From the NCBI GenBank assembly GCA_021813405.1, contig JAKAKS010000023.1, forward strand, positions 1 through 63,839: DNA of 63,839 bases. Reading direction: 5' to 3'. Below the pieces are notes generated by a model that saw nothing but the letters and a program-made list of their open reading frames with translations, did no database searches and was not told the origin of the DNA. Below, in pieces: positions 8,016-15,604 of this stretch (the stretch's first letter is position 1; the number at the start of each line of letters is the position of its first letter). The position numbers were made by a program, and so were the translations under genes. Source of the stretch: Nitrospirota bacterium (lineage in GTDB: Bacteria; Nitrospirota; Thermodesulfovibrionia; Thermodesulfovibrionales; JdFR-88).

Positions 8016-8179
8016 TATTTCTTTCCCCCCTTTTTCTTTAAGCCCAGATCGGCAAGCGCCATCTTCATCAGTTCAGCCGGGGTCTTTTGGGCCGCTTCCT
8101 TGCACCTGCATTCTCCCGCGGCCTTACCAGCTTTCTTGCCGCCCCGTTCCGGTTTCTGCGGTTTTTTGTCCTTGCCCAC
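8015..8179 (-). CDS. Small basic protein with a CxC motif, coupled to the DUF2301 gene
   Basis: A GTG-initiated frame encodes 54 residues, rich in lysine, with ECRCKE in the middle and a helical AELMKMALADLGLKKK tail. Its TAA shares bases with the ATG of the membrane protein gene (TAATG), which is the main support for calling it. No SD is apparent and no family is recognised. The CxC pair could bind a metal, but that is speculation. Confidence 0.45.
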   Translation of the reverse strand: MGKDKKPQKPERGGKKAGKAAGECRCKEAAQKTPAELMKMALADLGLKKKGGKK

Positions 8180-8275
8180 GTGCTTATTTTACAAAAAAAC
8201 CGCCGCAGATGTTTGAAGCGCCAATAAAACAATCAGTTTCAAATCTGTTTACCCTTTAAAGCCAGGCGCGGCAAC

Positions 8276-9592
8276 TCACCGCGCCCCGTTTTTGGAGGTG
8301 AATTTATCTTCCAGTTTAAAGAGCCTCATTTTGGCCTTGAAGGTATTTCTGCTTAAGCCTAGGGCCTTGGCTGCCTTCAGTTTATTCCCGGCCGTTTCCC
8401 TTAAGGCAAGCGATACCAGGGCCTTTTCCACCTCGGTTATAACCGTATCGTAAATCCGCGAACCCCCTGCATCCGAGCTTTTCCTGATGTACCCCCGCAG
8501 CCTTTCCTCTATAAAATCCCCAAGCGAACACCTGCCCAGAAATTCGGAGCCAAAAAGATCTTTTTCTCCAATGGACAAGCCTTTGCTAAGCATATATGCC
8601 CGGTGAATAAGCTGTTTCAGCTCCGCCACGTTGCCCGGGAAGGGCCTTGCGGCCAGCGCCTGCTTGGCCTTCTGTGTAAGATGCTTCCTGCCAAGGTGAA
8701 GGAACAAAGAGAGCTCTTCCATAAAGCATTCCGCAAGCGGCAGGATATCTTCCTGCCTGTCCCTGAGGGGTGGCAATTTTATCCTGGCAATCCGCGCCTG
8801 CTGCAGCCAGGCCGGCTCAGGCGAGGAGGAGCAACCGATTATTACCCGCAACTCCGCTTTTTCACGGCCCGCCCCGTTTCCGCCCCAGACGCCTTCGGCT
8901 AACAGCAGCTTAAGCCTTTCCGCGGTTTCCTGCCCAAATATGGCAGCCTCTTTTATAAAAAGTGTGCCGCCCCTGGCCTGCCGTACTGCCGCATCGATGA
9001 GATCCTCAGAGACAACCTTTATGAAAGGGCTGCTAGTGAAACCGCCGCTGTTTTCATGAATAAATGCCGCAAGGGTTTCCCGGCCGGTGCCCGGTTCCCC
9101 GTTCAACAGGATATGCCCGGCCTTTCCGGCTGCATCATCTGCATTGCCAAGAGCCTTCTTCATGGCCGCGCTCTTTGCTATTATCTTCTGCTCGGTCAGG
9201 GATTTCAGTTTTTCAAGCTGATATTCTCTTTCCGCCTCGGCACGGGCCCTCTGCGCCGTTTCACGGACGGCCTCGGCGTCATTGCGCTCGAATATAACAA
9301 ACTTTGCGCCGCTCCTGAGGGCCTCTTCCGTCTTTTTAGGATCGCCATTTGAAAGCACGAGGATGCGGCACTCCGGATGATAGGCCTTAAGGGATTTCAG
9401 CGCTTCCATTGAGCCTGGCAGATTAAGGTCTATTATGAGCGGCCTTTCGGCAAATGACGCCCTGCGCATCTTCGGGCCAGACGGGACGCAGTCTCTAAGC
9501 TCGAACCCGAACCCGAAAGGCGCAACCTTCTCCGTAAAAAGAGAAATAAACGAGCTGTCAGCCGTTATTAAAAAGAAATCCCCAGTCTTCAA
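8276..9592 (-). CDS. Degenerate NtrC-like response regulator lacking key sigma54-activator motifs
   Basis: 438 residues laid out as receiver (1-115), AAA+ domain (about 140-345) and Fis-type helix-turn-helix (about 395-430, NKLKAAKALGLSRNTFKAKM). The receiver keeps a likely phosphoacceptor Asp55 but has only one acidic-pocket Asp (Asp12) and no KP near residue 100. In the AAA+ domain the Walker A is GEPGTGRE (165-172, Arg for Lys), the Walker B reads TLFIKE (210-215, Lys for Asp), and the A-to-B spacing is about 23 residues shorter than in the intact homologue at 30386, removing the GAFTGA loop. It should bind DNA and perhaps sense a signal but not hydrolyse ATP or contact sigma54. Likely a repressor or a decoy; target unknown. 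Confidence 0.8.
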   Translation of the reverse strand: MKTGDFFLITADSSFISLFTEKVAPFGFGFELRDCVPSGPKMRRASFAERPLIIDLNLPGSMEALKSLKAYHPECRILVLSNGDPKKTEEALRSGAKFVIFERNDAEAVRETAQRARAEAEREYQLEKLKSLTEQKIIAKSAAMKKALGNADDAAGKAGHILLNGEPGTGRETLAAFIHENSGGFTSSPFIKVVSEDLIDAAVRQARGGTLFIKEAAIFGQETAERLKLLLAEGVWGGNGAGREKAELRVIIGCSSSPEPAWLQQARIARIKLPPLRDRQEDILPLAECFMEELSLFLHLGRKHLTQKAKQALAARPFPGNVAELKQLIHRAYMLSKGLSIGEKDLFGSEFLGRCSLGDFIEERLRGYIRKSSDAGGSRIYDTVITEVEKALVSLALRETAGNKLKAAKALGLSRNTFKAKMRLFKLEDKFTSKNGAR

Positions 9593-9665
9593 AAAAAGCC
9601 GTCCCCCCAGAGAAGATGAAAAAGGTTGGTGAAATGTAATATCAGTTCCAGCCCGCGCTTGTCAA

Positions 9666-9694
9666 GCCATTTCCCCCGAACCGGGGGCAATGGC
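9666..9694 (-). terminator. Strong hairpin between leuB and the degenerate regulator
   Basis: GCCATT and AATGGC flank CCCCCG/GGGGG halves, giving a near-perfect 11-12 bp stem with a tiny loop just past the leuB stop. There is no U-run on the minus strand, so termination would not be classical; it may instead stabilise the leuB 3' end. Confidence 0.45.
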
Positions 9695-9728
9695 CTGACA
9701 ACGCAGACAGCCTTTTAATTAAAGAGGG

Positions 9729-10790
9729 CTATGCGGAGGCCAGCCTGGCGCAAAGGTCCCCGATTTCGCGCGTGCCCATGCCCATCTTGCCGGCGGCAAG
9801 GCTTTTTATGTGCCTGGCGGTTATTTCCATAACCGCGCCTTCTATTGCTGCGGCGGCCTTGGCCTCGCCCAGGGTGTCCAGCATCATGCCAGCTGCGCAG
9901 ATTGCCGCCAGCGGGTTTATAACGTTTTGCCCCGTGTATTTGGGGGCGGAGCCGCCTATGGGCTCGAACATCGATACGCCTTCGGGGTTTATGTTGCCCC
10001 CGGCCGCTATTCCCATGCCGCCCTGGATCATCGCACCAAGGTCCGTGATTATGTCGCCAAACAGATTGTCCGTTACAACCACATCAAACCATTCGGGGTT
10101 CTTCACAAACCACATTGTTATAGCGTCCACATGGGCGTAGTCGGTTTTTACAGCCGGGTAGCTGGGGGCAAGCTCGTCAAACGCCCTTTTCCAGAGGTCA
10201 AAGGCATAGGTAAGCACGTTTGTCTTGCCGCACAACGTGAGCTTGTTTGCCTTGTTTCTCTTTTTGGTCAGCTCGAAGGCGTACCTGAGGCACCGCTCCA
10301 CGCCTTTCCGGGTGTTTATGGACTCCTGTGTTGCCACTTCATCCGGGGTGCCCTTCTTAAGCACGCCTCCCGCGCCGGCGTACAGCCCCTCGGAGTTTTC
10401 CCTGATGACAACAAAATCTATGTCCTTTGTCGTTTTGTCCTTAAGCGGGCATTCAACGCCGGGATAGAGTTTTACGGGGCGCAGGTTTATGTACTGGTCC
10501 AGCTTGAAGCGGATCTCAAGGAGTATGCCCTTTTCAAGTATTCCGGGCTTTACGTCCGGATGGCCGATGGCCCCCAGAAAAATGGCGTCGAATTGCTTCA
10601 GGTCGTTAATGGCGGACGCGGGCAGCACCTCGCCGGTTTTAAGATATCTGTTTCCGCCGAAATCAAAATGGGTATATTCATTTTTAAAGCCGAATTTTGA
10701 GGAAACGGCGTCAAGCACCTTTACGCCCTCGGCAACTACTTCCGGACCGGTGCCGTCGCCCGGTATAACTGCAATCTTGTAGGATTTCAT
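9729..10790 (-). CDS. leuB: 3-isopropylmalate dehydrogenase LeuB
   Basis: 353 residues of the isocitrate/isopropylmalate dehydrogenase family: AVIPGDGTGPEV at the N-terminus, FVVIRENSEGLYAG, the metal-binding VTDNLFGDIITDLGA, and the nucleotide-binding FEPIGGSAPKYTGQNVINP near residue 265-290. The HGSAP-type motif is GGSAP here, also common in this branch. It oxidises and decarboxylates 3-isopropylmalate to 2-oxoisocaproate in leucine synthesis. It follows leuD with 21 nt between genes and is presumably co-transcribed. Related 3-isopropylmalate/homoisocitrate specificities cannot be excluded by sequence alone, but pairing with leuD favours leucine. Confidence 0.88.
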   Translation of the reverse strand: MKSYKIAVIPGDGTGPEVVAEGVKVLDAVSSKFGFKNEYTHFDFGGNRYLKTGEVLPASAINDLKQFDAIFLGAIGHPDVKPGILEKGILLEIRFKLDQYINLRPVKLYPGVECPLKDKTTKDIDFVVIRENSEGLYAGAGGVLKKGTPDEVATQESINTRKGVERCLRYAFELTKKRNKANKLTLCGKTNVLTYAFDLWKRAFDELAPSYPAVKTDYAHVDAITMWFVKNPEWFDVVVTDNLFGDIITDLGAMIQGGMGIAAGGNINPEGVSMFEPIGGSAPKYTGQNVINPLAAICAAGMMLDTLGEAKAAAAIEGAVMEITARHIKSLAAGKMGMGTREIGDLCARLASA

Positions 10791-10811
10791 CTTCTTTTTA
10801 AAAACCTCCCT

Positions 10812-11303
10812 TTATTTGGCCGCCAGTTTTTTCTTGGTCCATTCAACAAGCCCGCCAGCCGAGATAAGCTCATTCATGAACGGCGGTATTGGTTTAACCT
10901 GAAACTCGCCTTTTGACGTGCGGACAACACCCTTGCCGGTATCTACCTCCACGGTCTCCCCTTCGGCCACATTATCAAAAACGTCCGCGGTCTCGAATAT
11001 GGGCAAACCGATATTAAATGAATTCCTGAAAAATATGCGGGCAAAGCTCTTTGCAATCACGGTCTGCACGCCGGAGGCCTTGATGGCTATGGGGGCATGC
11101 TCCCTGGAGGAGCCGCAGCCAAAATTCTTGCCAGCCACAATTATGTCGCCCTTTTGCACCCTGGAGGCGAAGGTCTTGTCTGCATCCTCCATAACGTGCT
11201 TCGCAAGTTCGGCAGGGTCCGAGGTGTTTAGATACCTTGCCGGGATTATCGCATCCGTGTCTATATCGTTGCCGAATTTCCAGACTTTCCCCTTTATAAT
11301 CAC
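10812..11303 (-). CDS. leuD: 3-isopropylmalate dehydratase small subunit LeuD
   Basis: 163 residues, the short prokaryotic/archaeal-type LeuD. Conserved stretches: GNDIDTDAIIPARYLNT, GDIIVAGKNFGCGSSREHAP (substrate-binding SREH), and the FARIFFRNSFNIGLP strand. With the iron-sulfur large subunit LeuC (not in this window) it isomerises 2- to 3-isopropylmalate. Start is a GTG at 11303 preceded by a good GGAGG eight bases upstream. First gene of the leuD-leuB unit; the long leader upstream contains a stable hairpin and the 47-bp dyad element. Confidence 0.9.
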   Translation of the reverse strand: MIIKGKVWKFGNDIDTDAIIPARYLNTSDPAELAKHVMEDADKTFASRVQKGDIIVAGKNFGCGSSREHAPIAIKASGVQTVIAKSFARIFFRNSFNIGLPIFETADVFDNVAEGETVEVDTGKGVVRTSKGEFQVKPIPPFMNELISAGGLVEWTKKKLAAK

Positions 11304-11338
11304 TTTAAACCTCCGGAAAGAAAGATAAGGAAGATTTT

Positions 11339-11373
11339 AACCGGAAAAGGGGGGAAATTTCATCCCTCCGGTT
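11339..11373 (-). promoter_or_regulatory. Hairpin in the leuD leader
   Basis: AACCGGA and TCCGGTT form a perfect 7-bp stem around an inner GGGGGGAAATTTCATCCC that can pair further. It lies 36 nt upstream of the leuD GTG. Without a following U-run on the minus strand it is not a standard terminator; an attenuation or mRNA-stability role is possible. Confidence 0.4.
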
Positions 11374-11600
11374 TGATTCTACTAAGCGGATTTCAAATTG
11401 CCGTTTTGGGCCGCATGCCGGGGCGCTGTTTCCAGAAATCAGGGCCTTTCTTTTTATATGTTCCAGCTTTTTCAGAACTTTGTTTATTTTCCGGCCACTT
11501 AGGCCTAAATTTTTGTTCCGTTTGTTTCATTTGTTTCATGTTGTATAAATCGCACCGGAACACAGGGGTATTCCTGTCACGGGCATTTTAACCCGACAAA

Positions 11601-11647
11601 ACATGACATGGTCAATATGACATGCTACATGGGGTTGATGTCATGCT
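11601..11647. repeat. Dispersed dyad element, copy A
   Basis: Contains ATGACAT, again ATGACAT 14 bp later, and the inverted ATGTCAT, in the same register as copy B at 38143 (35 of 47 positions identical). It lies downstream of ftsY and about 300 bp upstream of leuD. See copy B for the fuller symmetry. Confidence 0.6.
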
Positions 11648-11684
11648 GGTAAAACAGGCTCTGGATTCCGGCCTTTTTGATTTT

Positions 11685-12596
11685 CTACTTCTCGAAAAGG
11701 GCTTCTGTGAACTCTGCCGGGTCGAAGTCCCTCAAGTCCTCTATCCCCTCGCCAACGCCTATCAGCTTTATGGGAATGCCAAGCTCTTTCCGTACGGCAA
11801 AGACGATGCCGCCCCTGGATGTGCCGTCTAATTTGGTGAGGGCTATGGATGTAACGCCCACGGCCTCGTTAAAGAATTTTGCCTGGCTCATTGCGTTCTG
11901 GCCGGTTGTGGCGTCCAGCACCAGAAGCACCTCCTGGGGGGCCTCCGGCATTGCCTTGCCAATGACACGTTTAACCTTTTTCAGTTCATCCATCAACGGG
12001 GCTTTGGTGTGCAGCCTTCCGGCGGTGTCCACAATAACCACATCGGCATTTTTTGCCCTGGCGGCGGAAACGGCGTCGAAGGCTACGGCGGCGGGGTCGC
12101 CCCCGGCCTGCTGTTTTATAACAGGCACGTCCGCCCGTTTGGACCATATCTCAAGCTGTTCGATGGCGGCGGCCCTGAACGTGTCCGCAGCGGCCAGTAT
12201 TACCGAGTGCCCGTCCTGCCTGAACCGCGACGCCAGCTTTCCGATGGTGGTGGTCTTTCCGGTGCCGTTTACGCCCACCACCAGTATCACAAACGGTTTC
12301 TCGCCGAACAATACAAGCGGCGCGCGCTTGCCCAGCACCTGGGCCATCTCCGATTTTAAAAAATCGCGCGGGGAGCCGGTCTTCCTGATTTCGGCCTCCC
12401 TGCTTTTCATGTGCTCTATAACTTCGGTGGCTGTTTGCACGCCAACATCGGCCGAGATGAGCGCCTCTTCCAGTTCCTCAAGGGTCTCCTCATCCAGCGC
12501 GCGGCCACCGGAGAATATCTGGTCCACCTTGCCGGTAAACGCCTTCCGGGTCTTTTCCAGGCCGCCTTTAAGCCGCTCAAAAAGTGAAAAAGCCAT
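11685..12596 (-). CDS. ftsY: Signal recognition particle receptor FtsY
   Basis: 303 residues: an N-domain four-helix bundle (about 1-85) and the SRP-type G domain with G1 GVNGTGKTTTIGKLA, G2-region DTFRAAA, G3 VDTAGR, G4 TKLDGTSRGG and the closing GVGEGIEDLRDFD. FtsY docks signal recognition particle with translating ribosomes at the inner membrane. The acidic A domain of E. coli is absent, as in many bacteria. Single gene on the minus strand, divergent from the glycosidase gene (59 nt between starts). Confidence 0.95.
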   Translation of the reverse strand: MAFSLFERLKGGLEKTRKAFTGKVDQIFSGGRALDEETLEELEEALISADVGVQTATEVIEHMKSREAEIRKTGSPRDFLKSEMAQVLGKRAPLVLFGEKPFVILVVGVNGTGKTTTIGKLASRFRQDGHSVILAAADTFRAAAIEQLEIWSKRADVPVIKQQAGGDPAAVAFDAVSAARAKNADVVIVDTAGRLHTKAPLMDELKKVKRVIGKAMPEAPQEVLLVLDATTGQNAMSQAKFFNEAVGVTSIALTKLDGTSRGGIVFAVRKELGIPIKLIGVGEGIEDLRDFDPAEFTEALFEK

Positions 12597-12655
12597 TTAA
12601 AAAACCTTTTGCCTCCGGGAAATTTTTTCCTAACGGGGATTATCATAATAATAAC

Positions 12656-14065
12656 ATGGTGGAAAAAATACGTAACAACCCTTACGAATATCTTATGCCC
12701 AGGCTGGAGGGAAGCCTGCTGGCAAAGTCCCCCGCGCCATACCTGGAGCTTGTTAAAAAGGGCGTCTGCGGCTTCATCCTTTTTGACGGGGAGCTGGAAG
12801 AGGTGAGAGAGGGGATTTCACTTCTCCAGGAGGCCGGCATGCGGGAGGCCGGCTTTCCCCTGCTTATCGCGTCGGACCTGGAGCGCGGCCTGGGGCAGCA
12901 GGTAAGGGGCGGCACGGTCTTTCCCCCGGCCATGGCGTTTGGACAGGCGTACCTGAACGGATTTGACGAACTGAAGATAAGAAAGGCATTTAATGCGATT
13001 GCCGTAGAGGCATTGTGGGCGGGCATAAACCTGATATTCGCCCCGGTGCTTGATGTAAACTCCAACCCGCTGAATCCAATAATAGCCACAAGGGCCTTTG
13101 GCGAGGATACTGGGACAGTTTCCGGACTGGGCGTGATGATGATAGAAGAGTTTCAGGGCAGGGGAGTAATGGCCTGCGGGAAACATTTCCCCGGCCATGG
13201 GGACACGCACCTGGATTCCCACCTGACGCTCCCATCCGTTGACAAGCAATTAGGTGAGCTTCACAATTTCGAGCTTCTGCCGTTTAAAGAGGCGGTAAAT
13301 GCCGGTGTGAAATCTCTCATGTTTGCCCATCTGAGTGTGCCTGCTATAGAGCCCTCCGCCATCCCCGTCAGCCTTTCAAAAAATGCGGTTAAACTTGCCC
13401 GCGAAGGCCTTGGGTTTAAAGGCCTCATATTCACGGACGCAATGAACATGGGCGGGATCAATATAAAAGAGCAAGAGGCCGCGGCGATGGCCCTTAAAGC
13501 GGGAGTGGATGTGCTTCTTCACCCATCCAGCCCGGATGAAATGGCAAAACATCTTTCCAGCATTGAATTGCCGGAGCCTGTGCTTTTAAGAAGAATAAGG
13601 CATGAATTAACTGAAACAAAAAGGCGGACTGGTCCGCCCGATTTCAGAATGCATGAGGCCCTTGCCCAGGAGATCGCGTTTGCCGCGATAAGATATGAAG
13701 GCAGCCAAAAAAGCCTGGGTAAAAGCCCGGTTGTAATAATCCTCTCGGACGATCCGGAGGCGCTGTCCCCATTCGTAAAAGAGGCCGCCTCCGCGCTCCC
13801 CGGTTTGCCTGTGCTTGTAAACCCGGAGCCGCAGGATATGCCACGCAATAAGGAAACGCTTGCGGTCATCCATTCGGTGCCGCGCGCATGGAGGCCGCCG
13901 CCGGAGCAACTTAAGCGGAAGATAGAGGCCGCCTCCGAGCTTGGCCCGTTGTGGCTCTCTTTCGGCAACCCGTATGCGATACACAACGAGAAGAACAAGA
14001 TTCTTGCGTACTCCGATTCCGAAGCCGTGCAGAGGGAGATGGCAAGAAGGGTTTTGAGGGCATAA
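12656..14065 (+). CDS. nagZ: Glycoside hydrolase family 3 beta-N-acetylhexosaminidase (NagZ-like)
   Basis: With the ATG at 12656 the protein has 469 residues; an upstream start would enter the ftsY promoter area. The GH3 catalytic domain shows SDLERGLGQQV, a central GKHFPGHGDTHLDSH signature (general acid/base His loop typical of NagZ) and FTDAMNMGGI with the nucleophile Asp. The C-terminal ~120 residues are an extra alpha/beta part not found in the minimal ~340-residue E. coli NagZ. No signal peptide, so cytosolic: it would cleave N-acetylglucosamine from recycled anhydromuropeptides. Two bases separate it from the Smr gene. Confidence 0.85.
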   Translation: MVEKIRNNPYEYLMPRLEGSLLAKSPAPYLELVKKGVCGFILFDGELEEVREGISLLQEAGMREAGFPLLIASDLERGLGQQVRGGTVFPPAMAFGQAYLNGFDELKIRKAFNAIAVEALWAGINLIFAPVLDVNSNPLNPIIATRAFGEDTGTVSGLGVMMIEEFQGRGVMACGKHFPGHGDTHLDSHLTLPSVDKQLGELHNFELLPFKEAVNAGVKSLMFAHLSVPAIEPSAIPVSLSKNAVKLAREGLGFKGLIFTDAMNMGGINIKEQEAAAMALKAGVDVLLHPSSPDEMAKHLSSIELPEPVLLRRIRHELTETKRRTGPPDFRMHEALAQEIAFAAIRYEGSQKSLGKSPVVIILSDDPEALSPFVKEAASALPGLPVLVNPEPQDMPRNKETLAVIHSVPRAWRPPPEQLKRKIEAASELGPLWLSFGNPYAIHNEKNKILAYSDSEAVQREMARRVLRA

Positions 14066-14066
14066 A

Positions 14067-14375
14067 ATGGGCGGGCGGGACGAAGAGGATGTCTTTGGCG
14101 GGCCGGTGGAACTGCCGGTTGACGGCGTGCTGGATTTGCATGCCTTCAACCCGCGTGACGTGGAGGACCTGCTGCCGCACTATCTTTCGCTGTGCAGGCA
14201 GAAGGGGATTTTTCAGGTGCGCGTAATACACGGCAAAGGAAGCGGCCAGCTCCGGGAAAAGGTGCATTCGATATTAAGGCGCAATCCGGAAGTGGACTCC
14301 TTCCGCCTAGCCGGGGAAGGCGCGGGCGGCTGGGGGGCCACTATCGTAACACTGAAGCGGCCCGGGCGGGCATAG
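14067..14375 (+). CDS. Small MutS-related (Smr) domain protein
   Basis: 102 residues consisting of little more than an Smr domain: LDLHAFNPRDVEDLL at residues 22-36, VIHGKGSGQLREKV (the HGxGxG nuclease/binding loop) and GGWGATIVTL. Smr domains occur in nicking endonucleases and in ribosome-rescue nucleases that cut mRNA at collided ribosomes; which applies to this short stand-alone form is not known. It follows the GH3 gene immediately and precedes the radical SAM gene by 19 nt. Confidence 0.85.
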   Translation: MGGRDEEDVFGGPVELPVDGVLDLHAFNPRDVEDLLPHYLSLCRQKGIFQVRVIHGKGSGQLREKVHSILRRNPEVDSFRLAGEGAGGWGATIVTLKRPGRA

Positions 14376-14394
14376 GCCCGCAAAGTTATAATTA

Positions 14395-15315
14395 ATGATG
14401 AGGCGTTACAACTCTTTCAGCCAGTATGCCAGCCAGAGGTTCGGCGGTAAAAAGATCTACAAGGTAAACGTGGACGCGGGGTTTACCTGCCCCAACCGCG
14501 ACGGGACGCTGGGCTTTGGCGGCTGCGTGTACTGCAATAACGACAGCTTCCGTCCGGAGGCCTGCAAGCCGGCCCTGCCTATAAGGCAGCAGATAGAAAA
14601 CGGCATGGAGTACCTCCGGCGGCGTTACGGGGCCGAGCTTTTCCTTGCTTACTTCCAGCCGTTTACAAACACGTACGCGCCGGTTGACACATTGCAAAAA
14701 TATTACCGCGAGGCCCTTGAAGTCCCGCTGGTGGCGGGGCTTGCCATAGGCACAAGACCCGACTGCGTGGACTCTGAAAAGATATCACTTCTCCAGGACA
14801 TAGCCAGGACAAAATTTGTTCTGGTGGAGTACGGCCTTCAGTCCATATACGACAAATCGCTGCGCTTCATAAACCGGGGCCATGATTTCAGCCGGTTTTT
14901 TGAGGCGGTGCGCGCAACCGCCGGAGGGGAGGTTGAGATTGGCGCGCACATAATCGCAGGTTTCCCCACCGAGACCAGCGAGGAGACCCTGGCCATGGCC
15001 GGGGCCCTCTCGGAGACAGGGATCCGGTTTTTAAAGATACACCAGCTACAGATAGTGAAAGGGACAAAACTTGCAAACATGTTTGCCCAAAACCCATTTC
15101 ACGTGTTCGGGTATGATGAATACGTTTCGTTTGTGGTGGATTTTCTTGAACGGCTATCCCCGGAAATAGTGATACAGAGGCTGTTTGCCACCGCGCCGGA
15201 CGACATCCTTATCGCGCCCAGATGGGACTCTGACAGGCACAGGCTTTTAAGGGATATCGAAGGCGAGCTGGAGCGCAGGGGTTCCTTTCAGGGGGAAAAA
15301 TTCAGCGCCAAATAA
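14395..15315 (+). CDS. Radical SAM protein, TIGR01212/YhcC family
   Basis: 306 residues. The iron-sulfur motif is the unusual spacing CPNRDGTLGFGGCVYC (CX11CX2C, residues about 31-46) seen in the YhcC family. Also characteristic are the YFQPFTNTYAP, IGTRPDCVD and VEYGLQSIYDKSL segments. The family is part of the Elp3-like radical SAM group and its substrate is not established. Two consecutive ATG codons begin the frame; the first is used here. It ends in a convergent arrangement with cbiO. Confidence 0.87.
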   Translation: MMRRYNSFSQYASQRFGGKKIYKVNVDAGFTCPNRDGTLGFGGCVYCNNDSFRPEACKPALPIRQQIENGMEYLRRRYGAELFLAYFQPFTNTYAPVDTLQKYYREALEVPLVAGLAIGTRPDCVDSEKISLLQDIARTKFVLVEYGLQSIYDKSLRFINRGHDFSRFFEAVRATAGGEVEIGAHIIAGFPTETSEETLAMAGALSETGIRFLKIHQLQIVKGTKLANMFAQNPFHVFGYDEYVSFVVDFLERLSPEIVIQRLFATAPDDILIAPRWDSDRHRLLRDIEGELERRGSFQGEKFSAK

Positions 15316-15604
15316 AATTGGCTTTTTAGGATTTATTGCGGATTTTATTAGCCGCGCGGGTTTGCCGTACCTGGGGAACGCGGGCGGTTTATTGAAGTGG
15401 GCAGCGCGTGCGTACGTCTGCAAGCGCCTTGCTGGAAACGGCTCCGGCGCAAGTAATGCCGCAAGGCTTGTATAACGTGAGATGCGGTCCTGACGCAAGC
15501 AAACACCGCCCCGCGAAAAAACCAGATAAGCAACTGGCACCGTACAAATGTGCAAGAGTGATGGCAGAAGCAAAGCCGCTGGATGCCGGCTTTCGCCGGT
15601 ATGG
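15316..15604. other. Convergent intergenic region
   Basis: About 290 nt between the radical SAM gene and cbiO, whose 3' ends face each other. No gene is supported. It ends with a REP-like hairpin (15579-15604). Several CTTG/CAAG and GCGG/CCGC words suggest further structure but no clean terminator was found. Confidence 0.4.
15579..15604. repeat. REP-like hairpin sequence
   Basis: CTGGATGCCGGCTTTCGCCG followed by GTATGG: the halves GCCGGC (15585-15590) and GCCGGT (15595-15600) pair around TTTC. Sequences of the form GGAT-CCGGCTTTCGCCGG-ATG are commonly dispersed many times in proteobacterial and related genomes. Only one copy is seen in this window. It lies directly at the cbiO stop. Confidence 0.5.

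Larger units (their letters stand above)
11304..11684. other. Long leader/intergenic region between ftsY and leuD
   Basis: About 380 nt with no supported gene. On the minus strand it is downstream of ftsY and upstream of leuD. It contains a hairpin at 11339-11373, a perfect palindrome TTAGGCCTAA near 11509, a small ACAGG/CCTGT hairpin near 11562, and the dyad element at 11601-11647. No leader peptide with leucine codons and no T-box core was recognised. Confidence 0.5.

Noticed and set aside
9810-10700. 296-codon plus-strand frame opposite leuB
   Set aside because: Antisense shadow of leuB; low-complexity translation, no start signals.
11601-11647. NikR operator of the GTATGA-N16-TCATAC type
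   Set aside because: The spacing between comparable half-sites is 20, the site is not near nikR or cbi genes, and the four-half-site layout differs.
11677-12600. 307-codon plus-strand frame opposite ftsY
   Set aside because: Shadow of the real FtsY frame, Ser-rich as expected from antisense reading.
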